Origin: Hydrogenophilales bacterium
GTDB taxonomy: Bacteria; Pseudomonadota; Gammaproteobacteria; Burkholderiales; Eutrophovitaceae
Assembly: GCA_902627495.1 (NCBI GenBank)
Contig: CACOJS010000003.1
Span: 1 to 42,894, forward strand
DNA length: 42,894 nt
Direction of reading: 5' to 3'
The translations under genes were made by a program, and so were the position numbers. How positions within the stretch are numbered: the stretch's first letter is position 1; the number at the start of each line of letters is the position of its first letter. The notes under the pieces are model-generated. The model had not been told where the DNA came from and did not search any database. It worked only from the letters and a program-made list of their open reading frames with translations. Shown in pieces: positions 15,989-24,810 of this stretch.

Positions 15989-16012
15989 GGGAAAATATGG
16001 GAAATAGTGGGA
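15988..16012 (+). promoter_or_regulatory. MraZ operator: three TGGGA boxes at 10-bp spacing
   Basis: TGGGA occurs at 15988, 15998 and 16008, each followed by an A-rich 5-base spacer. MraZ is known to bind direct TGGGN repeats with 5-bp spacers in its own promoter and repress the dcw operon. The exact periodicity, the position between the -10 and the mraZ ribosome site, and the adjacent mraZ gene make this assignment strong. Confidence 0.85.
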
Positions 16013-16041
16013 AAATAGATTAAATTGAGGAAAAAACAGTT

Positions 16042-16485
16042 ATGTTTCAGGGGGCAACCTCATTAAATATAGATGCCAAGGGGCGACTGATGATCCCATC
16101 CAAACACCGCGTCAGTTTTCAGGGAAATGGAGGGGAGACGATAGTTCTTACAGCACACCCCCACCGGTGTTTGCTTCTGTACCCGATAAAGAGTTGGGAG
16201 CCTATAAGATCCAAACTAATGGCCTTCTCTAGTTTTGATAAAACAGCTAGTGCTTATAAACGGATTTTAGTTGGTTTTGCAGAAGAACTAGGGCTAGATA
16301 ATTCTGGAAGATTGCTAATATCTCCCACCTTGAGACAGTTTGCTAAATTTGAAAAACAGGTGATGCTAATAGGTCAGGGTAGTCATTTTGAAATATGGAG
16401 TCGTACGTTCTGGGAAAAGCAATTAGAGAATTTAGAGGTTGAGCCTGACAATCTTTCTCCTGATTTTCAGGGTTTTGCTTTGTAG
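16042..16485 (+). CDS. mraZ: Transcriptional regulator MraZ
   Basis: MraZ is the first gene of the dcw cluster and encodes a 147 aa DNA-binding protein that forms oligomeric rings. It has two AbrB-like half-domains with the paired motifs LNIDAKGRLMIPSKHR (about 8-23) and LGLDNSGRLLISPTLRQF. It represses the operon through the TGGGA boxes just upstream. A GAGG site lies 11 bases before the ATG. It is followed after 13 bases by rsmH, the usual order. Confidence 0.96.
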   Translation: MFQGATSLNIDAKGRLMIPSKHRVSFQGNGGETIVLTAHPHRCLLLYPIKSWEPIRSKLMAFSSFDKTASAYKRILVGFAEELGLDNSGRLLISPTLRQFAKFEKQVMLIGQGSHFEIWSRTFWEKQLENLEVEPDNLSPDFQGFAL

Positions 16486-16498
16486 TAAGTGGTCAAAA

Positions 16499-17431
16499 AT
16501 GGAATTTAATAATAATCATAAAACGGTAATGTTAACAGAAGCATTGTCGGGCTTAATTACTGAAAATAATGGGACATATATTGATGGGACTTTTGGTCGA
16601 GGGGGGCATAGTCGAGGGATTTTGTCGATGTTGTCACCGGTTGGTCGTCTGATTGCTATCGACAAGGACCCTGATGCAGAGATAGAGGTGTCAAAAATAA
16701 GGGATAGCAGAATGACTTTTAAGCGAGGATGTTTTAGTAGCCTAAATCATTTTTTAAAGGAGGAAAAAACTGATTTCATTGATGGTGCCATTTTAGACCT
16801 AGGGTTATGTTCACCTCAGCTGGAAAATCCACGAAGAGGGTTTAGTTTTCAGTTAGATGGACCACTAGATATGCGTATGGATAACTCTGGAGGGCAAACG
16901 GTTGCAGAGTGGTTAGATTCAGCTTCCGAGGTTCAGATAGCAAAAGTCATAAAAGATTACGGGGAAGAGAGATTTGCTAAGCGGGTTGCTCGTTCGATAG
17001 TGTTTAATAGAAATTTAAGAAGGATAGAGACAACTTTTCAGTTAGCGGAAATAATCAAAAAAGCTATTATCGTCCCTTTACACAAAAAAAATCCAGCCAC
17101 ACGAACTTTCCAAGCTCTCCGTATTTATATAAATAAAGAGCTTCACGCTCTGGAACTTTTTTTACCAACATGTGTTAATTGCCTTAAACCTGGTGGAAGG
17201 CTTGTCATAATAAGCTTTCATTCGTTAGAGGATCGAATTGTAAAACAATATTTTAAATCAGAGTCCCTGGTACCGGCGATTCCAAGGGAAATTCCCCTAA
17301 AAGCTGATCAGTTTCCTTCACCCCGACTAAAGATTGTTGGAAAACCACTTTTTCCAACAGAAGAAGAGGTTAGATCAAACCCCAGATCTAGGAGTGCTGT
17401 ATTGAGAATCGCTGAAAGATTGGTCGCATGA
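16499..17431 (+). CDS. rsmH: 16S rRNA (cytosine(1402)-N4)-methyltransferase RsmH (MraW)
   Basis: RsmH adds the N4-methyl group at C1402, the same nucleotide whose ribose RsmI modifies. From the ATG giving MEFNNNHKTVMLTEAL the protein is 310 aa, normal for the family. A longer reading from 16439 would run into mraZ and adds a non-conserved leader. Motifs are TYIDGTFGRGGHSRGIL (SAM site), FIDGAILDLGLCSPQLE with RRGFSFQ, GPLDMRMD, KNPATRTFQALRIYIN and ISFHSLEDRIVK. The usual SSPQLD reads CSPQLE, a mild variant. It overlaps ftsL by four bases. Confidence 0.95.
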   Translation: MEFNNNHKTVMLTEALSGLITENNGTYIDGTFGRGGHSRGILSMLSPVGRLIAIDKDPDAEIEVSKIRDSRMTFKRGCFSSLNHFLKEEKTDFIDGAILDLGLCSPQLENPRRGFSFQLDGPLDMRMDNSGGQTVAEWLDSASEVQIAKVIKDYGEERFAKRVARSIVFNRNLRRIETTFQLAEIIKKAIIVPLHKKNPATRTFQALRIYINKELHALELFLPTCVNCLKPGGRLVIISFHSLEDRIVKQYFKSESLVPAIPREIPLKADQFPSPRLKIVGKPLFPTEEEVRSNPRSRSAVLRIAERLVA

Positions 17432-17709
17432 GTATAAGCAACCTTATTTTATTCATACTGTTGTTAGTGTTCTCTTTGTCTCTAGTAACGGCACAGCAAA
17501 CACATCGAGCTTTATTTAATCTAATGCAGAAGGAGAAACGCCTAACTGAACTGCTGGACACTGAATACGATAAGTTTCAGATAGAACTTGAGAAGGATAT
17601 AAAATCCTCCAGAGTGGAGCGAGTCGCCAAAGAAAAACTCGCAATGCGTTTTCCCAGCTCAACAAGAATTCAATTAATTCCTCCCCCTCCCGCGCTACCC
17701 ACCCCATGA
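17428..17709 (+). CDS. ftsL: Cell division protein FtsL
   Basis: This is a small bitopic divisome protein of 93 aa that forms a complex with FtsB and FtsQ and helps activate FtsW-FtsI. The N-terminal hydrophobic helix (about 4-22) has almost no cytoplasmic part. A periplasmic coiled-coil follows (about 25-70, QQTHRALFNLMQKEKRLTELLD). The end has a proline patch (IPPPPALPTP). It has ATGA overlaps with both rsmH and ftsI. Sequence identity within the family is low, so the call leans on size, topology and position, which are all decisive here. Confidence 0.9.
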   Translation: MSISNLILFILLLVFSLSLVTAQQTHRALFNLMQKEKRLTELLDTEYDKFQIELEKDIKSSRVERVAKEKLAMRFPSSTRIQLIPPPPALPTP

Positions 17710-19433
17710 GACCAGAACTCACAAATATTTTGAGCATTCGATTGTCACCAGGACGATCAAGATTAATGCTTTTATTTATATTTTGTGGTTTTCTGGTTTT
17801 GGTAGCGCGGGCTCTTTATCTTCAGGGTTGGCACAATGAATATAAATCAACGAAACAACCTTGGTTGACATACACAGAAAAGCTTAGGGCAAACCGAGGG
17901 AAAATTACCGATAGACATGGCGTCCCATTAGCCATCAGTACGACTGTTAATACCGTCTGTGCGGCTCCTAAACAAGTTTTTATGTCAAAGGTAGAACGTA
18001 CCAAGTTAGCTGAGCTACTACAGATAAAGACTACGTTGCTGGAGCGACGATTAAAACAGAAGAATAAGGGTTGTGTTTATCTTAAGAGACAAATTTCGCC
18101 TGAAAGAGCTAATAAAATAGTAGCCCTTGATATACCGGGTATTTCTTTTGAAAAAGAATATAAAAGATATTATCCGAAAGCGGAGTTAACTGCTCACATA
18201 GTTGGTCTCACCGACATTGATGAGGTTGGCCAGGAAGGGCTAGAATTAGAATACCATAATTGGCTGGCTGCCAAACCAGGCGAAAGATTTGTATATCGAG
18301 ATCGGGAAAATAATTATGTGGATGAGGATCTTGATAGGTTTGCCGTTCCTCAGAGGGGGCATGATTTGCCTCTAGCGTTGGATTTGAGGTTGCAAAACTT
18401 TGCTTTTCGAGAGATAAAAAAAGCTGTAGTAAACAACCAGGCAAAATCGGGCAGTATTATCGTTCTGGATGCACAGTCCGGTGAAATATTAGCTCTTGCT
18501 AACTGGCCATCTTATAACCCAAACAATAGAAAGACCTATAAACCACGGTTTGCTAGAAATTTAGCCGTTGTAGACATGTTCGAACCAGGATCGACAGTTA
18601 AACCGTTTAATGCTGCAGCAGCTATAGAAGCTGGTTATGTTGACCCTAATACTGAGATAGACATTGGAAACGGAACACTAAAAGTTGGAAGTAAGCAAAT
18701 TACTGATACCCATCCCAAACGAGGGGATTTGACCGTATCCGAAATAATTAAGGTTTCATCCAATGTGGGCTCAGCCAAGATGGCTTTTAGAATGCAGCCA
18801 GAAGACTTATGGAGGACTTTTTCAGCCGTTGGTTTTGGTCAATATCCCAAGTCAGGTTTCCCTGGTGAAGCTAGAGGACGGCTAAGAGAATACAATAAAT
18901 GGAAAAAAATTGAGAGAGCGACTATGTCTTACGGGCACGGTATGTCAGTTAGCTTATTACAATTAGCTAGAGCGTACACAGTCTTCACTACTGACGGTAG
19001 GTTATTGCCAATTACCTTTGTTAAAAGGGATGCATTGCCTGAGGGGAAAAAAGTTTTAAGTACGACTACTGCTAATGCTATAAGAGCGATGCTGGAGGGG
19101 GTGACACAAGAGGGAGGTACGGGCACAAAAGCTAGAGTACCTGGTTATCGAGTGGCAGGAAAAACTGGGACAGCTCACAAAATAATAAGCGGTTTGTATT
19201 CAAAGAATAATTACTATTCTTCGTTCGTGGGCTTTGCACCAGCCAGTCATCCCCGGCTTGTGGTGGCTGTTGTTGTGGATGATCCCCGAGGTAATGTTCA
19301 TTACGGGGGTGAGGTTGCGGGCCCAGTATTTAGCGAGGTGATGGGAAAGTCGCTCCGACTTCTGGGAGTTAGGGAAGATAATGTCGAAGAGACCTTTACC
19401 GCTGAAAGGAAGTTTGGCCAGGTGGAGGGATAA
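17706..19433 (+). CDS. ftsI: Peptidoglycan D,D-transpeptidase FtsI (PBP3)
   Basis: FtsI is the septal class B penicillin-binding protein that cross-links peptidoglycan with FtsW. The 575 aa protein has one membrane anchor (about 20-38) and a pedestal domain beginning RANRGKITDRHGVPLA. The transpeptidase has Ser296-T-V-Lys299, Ser351-S-Asn353 and Lys486-T-G-T. All active-site motifs are intact. The pedestal contains the usual RYYPKAELTAHIVG and GQEGLE segments. It overlaps ftsL by four bases and murE by one. Confidence 0.97.
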   Translation: MRPELTNILSIRLSPGRSRLMLLFIFCGFLVLVARALYLQGWHNEYKSTKQPWLTYTEKLRANRGKITDRHGVPLAISTTVNTVCAAPKQVFMSKVERTKLAELLQIKTTLLERRLKQKNKGCVYLKRQISPERANKIVALDIPGISFEKEYKRYYPKAELTAHIVGLTDIDEVGQEGLELEYHNWLAAKPGERFVYRDRENNYVDEDLDRFAVPQRGHDLPLALDLRLQNFAFREIKKAVVNNQAKSGSIIVLDAQSGEILALANWPSYNPNNRKTYKPRFARNLAVVDMFEPGSTVKPFNAAAAIEAGYVDPNTEIDIGNGTLKVGSKQITDTHPKRGDLTVSEIIKVSSNVGSAKMAFRMQPEDLWRTFSAVGFGQYPKSGFPGEARGRLREYNKWKKIERATMSYGHGMSVSLLQLARAYTVFTTDGRLLPITFVKRDALPEGKKVLSTTTANAIRAMLEGVTQEGGTGTKARVPGYRVAGKTGTAHKIISGLYSKNNYYSSFVGFAPASHPRLVVAVVVDDPRGNVHYGGEVAGPVFSEVMGKSLRLLGVREDNVEETFTAERKFGQVEG

Positions 19434-20923
19434 TGGAGTCCAGGGGACTGGATCATACAGGCAATTTTTTACCTGAGAAAATCTTGGAGGGACAACGTGA
19501 ACTCCCGCTAGGTATTGCTGACCATAGTGATCAAGTACAAAAAGGTTATATGTTTTTGGCTTACCCGGGAGAAAGTGTAGATGGTAGGGATTTTATTGCT
19601 GAGGCTATCTCGGCAGGAGCTCTTATTATTCTTTGGGAATCCCAAAATTTTGACTGGCGAGAAGATTGGGTCGTAAAAAATATACCGATCGAAAACTTGA
19701 GGTACAAAGCAGGACTTATAGCTAACTATTTTTATAAAAATCCTAGTAAAAAAATGTGGGTTGTGGGTGTTACCGGGACTAATGGAAAAACCTCATGTGC
19801 TAGTTGGATTTCTGCTTGTCTTAACCAGTTAGGTTACCCAACAGCTAGTATGGGGACCATGGGGTGCTCGTTCAAGAAGCATAATTTTGAAAGCCAGAAT
19901 ACAACTCCTGGTTCGTTAGTGATGCATAAGATGTTAGATTTTTTTCGGAAGGAAGGGGCAACAGATGTTGCTATGGAGGTGTCATCGCATGGGTTATCGC
20001 AGGGCCGGGTGGCAGGAGTGGCGTTTGACACTGCGCTTTTTACCAACCTTTCAAGGGATCATTTGGATTACCATAAAACTATTGATAGGTACCAGAGTGA
20101 AAAGCGTCGTCTATTTTTTGTTGAGACTCTCAAAACCGCTGTAATTAATTCTGATGATAAATTCGGTAAAAACCTCATTACGCAGTTAGATCCCTCCCGG
20201 GTTCACATAATTTCTTATGGAAAAAAAACGGGTGATATTCGATGTCATCGGATAAAACGCGACAAATTAGGTATGGAATTACATCTTGATACTTCTTGGG
20301 GGAAGACAGCTATTAGTACAACGATTATGGGGGACCATAACGTTTACAATATTTTAGGTGTTTTCGGCGTCTTGATTGCAAAGGGTTTAAATATAGAGGC
20401 TGCTTCAGCCGCCTTGAGTTCATGTGAACCAATAGAAGGTCGAATGCAAGCAATTAGAGTTTCCGGGATGCCTTTGGTAGTGGTTGATTATGCGCATACT
20501 CCAGACGCGTTAGAGAAGTCTTTACAATCACTTGCTCAGCTGTTGCGACCGCCTGACCGTCTGTATTGTGTTTTTGGATGTGGCGGGGAAAGAGATACTG
20601 GAAAGCGATCAGAAATGGGAAAGATCGCTACTTCTACGGCAAACCGTACATTTATCACTAATGATAATCCACGGTTTGAAGATCCAAGGCTGATCATAGA
20701 GGATATTTTAAAAGGTGCCAATTCTAATTTTGTAATAGAGCAGGATAGAGCTAAGGCCATTAGTAAGTCAATAAATGAAGCGAGGCCAAACGACGTAGTT
20801 CTGATCGCTGGAAAAGGTCACGAAAACTATCAAGATCTTGGGGGTAAAAAGTTACACTTCTCTGATGTAGAGGAGGCAGAAAAGGTTTTGTTGAAGAAGG
20901 CGAATAGGGTCTTTAATGTTTGA
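19433..20923 (+). CDS. murE: UDP-MurNAc-L-Ala-D-Glu:meso-diaminopimelate ligase MurE
   Basis: This Mur ligase of 496 aa adds the third stem residue. The ATP site is GVTGTNGKTSC (112-122). Asp411-Asn412-Pro413-Arg414 in TNDNPRFEDP is the motif that selects meso-diaminopimelate over lysine. The central domain has MEVSSHGLSQGRV and LSRDHLDYH; the C-terminal domain has VVVDYAHTPDAL, GCGGERDTGKR and IAGKGHENYQ. The start is ATG, sharing one base with the ftsI stop. So this organism has DAP-type peptidoglycan, as expected for a Gram-negative cell. Confidence 0.97.
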   Translation: MESRGLDHTGNFLPEKILEGQRELPLGIADHSDQVQKGYMFLAYPGESVDGRDFIAEAISAGALIILWESQNFDWREDWVVKNIPIENLRYKAGLIANYFYKNPSKKMWVVGVTGTNGKTSCASWISACLNQLGYPTASMGTMGCSFKKHNFESQNTTPGSLVMHKMLDFFRKEGATDVAMEVSSHGLSQGRVAGVAFDTALFTNLSRDHLDYHKTIDRYQSEKRRLFFVETLKTAVINSDDKFGKNLITQLDPSRVHIISYGKKTGDIRCHRIKRDKLGMELHLDTSWGKTAISTTIMGDHNVYNILGVFGVLIAKGLNIEAASAALSSCEPIEGRMQAIRVSGMPLVVVDYAHTPDALEKSLQSLAQLLRPPDRLYCVFGCGGERDTGKRSEMGKIATSTANRTFITNDNPRFEDPRLIIEDILKGANSNFVIEQDRAKAISKSINEARPNDVVLIAGKGHENYQDLGGKKLHFSDVEEAEKVLLKKANRVFNV

Positions 20924-22286
20924 GTTATCAAAAGTTGCTAAGGCTATAAATGCAATTCATTTAGGTAAAGATGTCCGTGTTGCTGGAGTAACTTGCGATA
21001 GTCGCTCTGTCAGGAAAGGAGATATGTTTGTTGCTCTTAAGGGACAAAAGTTTGATGCACACGATTTTGTTGATGATGCTTTTGATTCCGGGGCAGTTGC
21101 GGCTATGGTTAGTGCAAATTGGCATGGAGATATTCAGAAGCCTTTATTGGTAGTGAGCGACAGTACTCGTTTGGGATTCGGAAGGTTGGCGGCATGGTGG
21201 CGGGAGAAATTTGAAATTCCTGTAATAGCAGTAACGGGTAGTAATGGTAAAACTACCGTAAAGGAGATGATAGCTTCCATATTGCAAGATTGTGTTGGCA
21301 AAGAAAAGGTCTTATCCACCTTAGGTAATTTGAATAATGATGTTGGAGTGCCGATCACTCTGGTTCGAATCAGGAAAAAACACAAATATGCAGTAATTGA
21401 GATGGGGATGAACAGCCAAGGGGAAATAGGATACCTCTCTAACATTACATCTCCATCCATCGGTTTGATTACAAACGCAGGCTCTGCCCATGTTGGACGG
21501 TTGGGGTCAGTTTTGGAAGTAGCTAAAGCTAAAGGAGAATTGGTGGATGATCTAAAGCCTGGCTCTACAATTATATTGAACTTGGACGATCCCAACGTAG
21601 ATAGGTGGAGGAGGCAGGCCGCTGGTTTATCAATAGTGACTTTTGGATTTGGAAATGCTGATGTTAGTGCTACCGTTAACCTAGAATCGTCCTGTAGCGA
21701 TATTCACATGAGTATTTTTGGGAAGAATTGCAAAATAAAACTACAGGTACCAGGAATTCATAACGTTAGGAATGCCTTGGCTGCTGCTGCTGTTTCGAGT
21801 TCTTTGGGTATCTCTCTTGAAAATATTACGAGTGGATTGGAAAAGTACAGTGGACTTGGGGGCAGATTAAGATTAATAAAATTGCCAGGAAAGATTCGCT
21901 TGTACGATGACTCATACAACGCAAATCCAGAATCAATGAAAGCCGCATTAAGTGTATTGGCAAAGCTTGAGGGTCCCAAGTTCTTTATTATGGGTGACAT
22001 GGGTGAATTGGGAACTGATTCCGCAAAGTTTCACGAAGAAATAGGAAAGTTCGCAAAAGAGAACGGCGTCGATAGACTTTATGGTATTGGTAAGACCGTT
22101 GCTTTTTCTGTTAAAAGTTTCGGAAGGGGATCGCAACAATATTTAGGAAAAGAAGATCTTTTGGAGGATTTGAGAGGAAGTTTAAGGCCAGGCGTAAATA
22201 TTCTCGTAAAAGGTTCAAGGTCAGCAAAATTGGAGACTTTAGTGTCAGAGATAATCGGATTCTGTGATTTAAATTTTTCTATTTAG
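20916..22286 (+). CDS. murF: UDP-MurNAc-tripeptide:D-Ala-D-Ala ligase MurF
   Basis: MurF attaches D-Ala-D-Ala to complete the cytoplasmic pentapeptide precursor. At 456 aa it has the N-terminal VTCDSRSVRKGDMFVALKG (about 25-43), the ATP motif VTGSNGKTTVKEM (106-118), and LSTLGNLNNDVGVPITL and AVIEMGMNSQGEI in the central domain. DDSYNANPESMKAAL and FIMGDMGELG lie at the end. It overlaps murE by eight bases. MurE and MurF are separate proteins here, not fused as in some bacteria. Confidence 0.97.
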   Translation: MFELSKVAKAINAIHLGKDVRVAGVTCDSRSVRKGDMFVALKGQKFDAHDFVDDAFDSGAVAAMVSANWHGDIQKPLLVVSDSTRLGFGRLAAWWREKFEIPVIAVTGSNGKTTVKEMIASILQDCVGKEKVLSTLGNLNNDVGVPITLVRIRKKHKYAVIEMGMNSQGEIGYLSNITSPSIGLITNAGSAHVGRLGSVLEVAKAKGELVDDLKPGSTIILNLDDPNVDRWRRQAAGLSIVTFGFGNADVSATVNLESSCSDIHMSIFGKNCKIKLQVPGIHNVRNALAAAAVSSSLGISLENITSGLEKYSGLGGRLRLIKLPGKIRLYDDSYNANPESMKAALSVLAKLEGPKFFIMGDMGELGTDSAKFHEEIGKFAKENGVDRLYGIGKTVAFSVKSFGRGSQQYLGKEDLLEDLRGSLRPGVNILVKGSRSAKLETLVSEIIGFCDLNFSI

Positions 22287-22295
22287 GAATTAGTT

Positions 22296-23381
22296 ATGCT
22301 TCTTTGGTTAGCACAAGAATTGTCAGGCAGTGTGAGTGCCTTTAACGTTTTCAATTACATCACTTTGCGAGCAGTTTTATCTATGCTGAGTGCTCTTTTA
22401 ATATCTTTTATTATTGGGCCATCTATTATTCGAAAACTTGTGACCTATAAAATAGGCCAGGCGGTAAGAGATGATGGGCCATCTTCACACTTAGTAAAAA
22501 CGGGGACACCTACCATGGGAGGGGCTTTGGTATTAATCTCTGTAGTTATCACTACAATGCTGTGGGCAGACCTGAATAATCGACTCGTGTGGGTTGTGTT
22601 AGTGGTTACCCTCGGGTTTGGTCTGATTGGATTTATAGATGATTTTTTAAAGGTGATTTACGGTAACCCCAAAGGGCTATCTGCGAAATCAAAACTCCTT
22701 GGACAGTCATTGATCGCGTTATTATTGGCTTTATATTTGGCTGACAGTGCTTCAATGCCAGAGCAAATGGAACTTATAGTGCCGTTTTTCAAACAAGTTG
22801 CTTATCCCATGGGTGTCTTGGGTTTTGTTATTTTAACCTTCTTTGTTGTTGTCGGCACCAGTAACGCTGTGAATTTAACAGATGGTCTTGATGGTTTGGC
22901 GATTTTGCCAACTGTTATGGTATCTGGTGCACTCGGTATTTTTGCTTATGTCGCGGGGAATATGGTCTTTGCTAAATATCTCGGGTTTCCTTACATACCA
23001 GGAGCTGGGGAGTTAACAATTATTTGTGCATCTTTATCTGGTGCTGGGTTGGCTTTTCTCTGGTTCAACGCTTATCCTGCTGAAGTTTTTATGGGAGACG
23101 TAGGAGCTTTGGCACTTGGTGCCGCCTTGGGAACTATAGCGGTTATTGTTAGGCAAGAAATTGTTTTATTTGTTATGGGGGGTGTTTTTGTAATTGAAAC
23201 TCTATCAGTGATATTACAGGTGGTTTCTTTTAAATTGACGGGTAAAAGAATTTTCCGGATGGCACCGTTACATCATCACTTTGAGTTGAAGGGTTGGAAA
23301 GAGAATCAGGTTGTTGTTAGGTTTTGGATTATTACAATGATGTTGGTTTTGATCGGGCTTTCAACATTAAAGATAAGGTAA
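22296..23381 (+). CDS. mraY: Phospho-N-acetylmuramoyl-pentapeptide-transferase MraY
   Basis: MraY transfers phospho-MurNAc-pentapeptide to undecaprenyl phosphate, giving lipid I. The 361 aa protein has about ten hydrophobic helices. Key segments are [20 protein letters not shown] (about 49-68), [10 protein letters not shown] with the aspartate pair, [25 protein letters not shown], and the LHHHFELKG loop. The ATG follows AGGA by eight bases, ten bases after murF. The protein is known as the target of tunicamycin-like inhibitors. Confidence 0.97.
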   Translation: MLLWLAQELSGSVSAFNVFNYITLRAVLSMLSALLISFIIGPSIIRKLVTYKIGQAVRDDGPSSHLVKTGTPTMGGALVLISVVITTMLWADLNNRLVWVVLVVTLGFGLIGFIDDFLKVIYGNPKGLSAKSKLLGQSLIALLLALYLADSASMPEQMELIVPFFKQVAYPMGVLGFVILTFFVVVGTSNAVNLTDGLDGLAILPTVMVSGALGIFAYVAGNMVFAKYLGFPYIPGAGELTIICASLSGAGLAFLWFNAYPAEVFMGDVGALALGAALGTIAVIVRQEIVLFVMGGVFVIETLSVILQVVSFKLTGKRIFRMAPLHHHFELKGWKENQVVVRFWIITMMLVLIGLSTLKIR

Positions 23382-23433
23382 AAATAGAAGTATTAATTGA
23401 GAAGTTAAAGTGAAATTAAAAAATGTATTTTTC

Positions 23434-24810
23434 ATGACAATAATATTTAAAGATAAAAAATTTTTAGTATTAGGTATTGGAGTCACCGGACTATCTATGA
23501 CCAGATATATAACCTCAAAAGGGGGAGATGTCTTGGTGTCAGATGATCGCTTGTCGAAAAGTGACTTAAAGGAAATAACTGCCAATCTGCCTAACACTGG
23601 TATATTTGATAAGGCCATAGGTGTGCGTGAGAACGATGCTTATGATTACCTAGCAATTAGCCCAGGGATTCCAATGTCTCATCCTATGGTGAGGTACTCT
23701 AAAAAACTGGGTATTCCAGTGTTCGGAGATGTTGAATTATTTTTTAATGAAAAACAGACTCTAAAAAACACTAAAATAGTTGGAATCACTGGGTCAAATG
23801 GCAAAACAACTGTTACCGAAATGGTAGGGGCTATATGCAACATAGCCAATGTGAGTTATGTCCTCGGTGGAAACATCGGGAAGCCAGTTCTGGATATTTT
23901 ACAAGAGGTAAGATTAGGGGAAAGAGACGAGCCTGAAGTTATGGTTTTTGAGTTATCTAGTTTTCAATTAGATGCTACAAAATCTCATGCCTTTGATATT
24001 GCTATTTTACTAAATGTAACAGAAGACCACATGGATCGATACGATGACTTCCAAAGCTATGTTGATTCTAAGTTTCGGATTTTTGATCGTGCAGACAAGA
24101 AAATAATCAATCGAAAAAAAATTAATGTAAAAAAGAATGTAGATAGTTCCTTTGTCACTTTTGGTCTGTGTGCAATCAGCTCCGGGAAAAATTGGGGTTT
24201 ACAAAAAAACGGAAATAGTACTGCCATTTATCAGGGAGATAATTTTCTTTTAGATATCGGCAAACTAAAAGCTATAGGTAAACACAATGTAGAGAATTGT
24301 TTGGCCGCCGCAGCTATAACTTATCTTTTGAATATTAAGTTTGAATCAATATCTCAAGCTCTAGAAAAATTTCCTGGACTTCCACATAGGGTTCATTTGA
24401 TCAGGGAGTTTAAGGGAGTCAAATTTATTGACGATTCCAAAGGAACTAATGTTGGAGCAACGATTGCAGCACTGAGCAGTTATTGTGGCACGGCAATTCT
24501 AATACTTGGAGGTGAGGGTAAGGGGCAAGATTTTATGCCGTTGCGAGAGGCAGTGTCGAAGGGGTGTAGGGGAGTAGTATTGATGGGTCGTGATAAAAAT
24601 AAAATAGCTGCTGTCTTTGAAGGTTTGGAGTTGCCAATAAAGTATGTGGATAATATGGACGATGCTGTAAAAGGGGCATATCAATATTGCCGGGATGGCG
24701 ATGTGGTTTTGCTCTCTCCAGCATGTGCCAGCTTTGATATGTTTAAAGATTATAAAGAGAGATCCAGAGCATTTAAGGTAAGCGTTGACAGTTTAGCGGA
24801 GTTGTTGTGA
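23434..24810 (+). CDS. murD: UDP-N-acetylmuramoyl-L-alanine:D-glutamate ligase MurD
   Basis: MurD adds D-Glu to UDP-MurNAc-L-Ala. The N-terminal Rossmann-like fold reads KKFLVLGIGVTGLSMTRY, the ATP site VGITGSNGKTTVTEM lies near 116-130, and FELSSFQLD and LNVTEDHMDRY are in the central domain. FIDDSKGTN and LSPACASFDMF are typical MurD C-terminal motifs. I use the ATG start because it gives the usual short lead before LVLG; a GTG eight codons upstream (23410) has a GAGAAG in front and could be the real start. It overlaps ftsW by four bases. Confidence 0.95.
   Translation: MTIIFKDKKFLVLGIGVTGLSMTRYITSKGGDVLVSDDRLSKSDLKEITANLPNTGIFDKAIGVRENDAYDYLAISPGIPMSHPMVRYSKKLGIPVFGDVELFFNEKQTLKNTKIVGITGSNGKTTVTEMVGAICNIANVSYVLGGNIGKPVLDILQEVRLGERDEPEVMVFELSSFQLDATKSHAFDIAILLNVTEDHMDRYDDFQSYVDSKFRIFDRADKKIINRKKINVKKNVDSSFVTFGLCAISSGKNWGLQKNGNSTAIYQGDNFLLDIGKLKAIGKHNVENCLAAAAITYLLNIKFESISQALEKFPGLPHRVHLIREFKGVKFIDDSKGTNVGATIAALSSYCGTAILILGGEGKGQDFMPLREAVSKGCRGVVLMGRDKNKIAAVFEGLELPIKYVDNMDDAVKGAYQYCRDGDVVLLSPACASFDMFKDYKERSRAFKVSVDSLAELL

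Noticed and set aside
21134..21595. A 153-codon minus-strand frame
   Set aside because: Antisense to the ATP-binding part of murF; no independent support.
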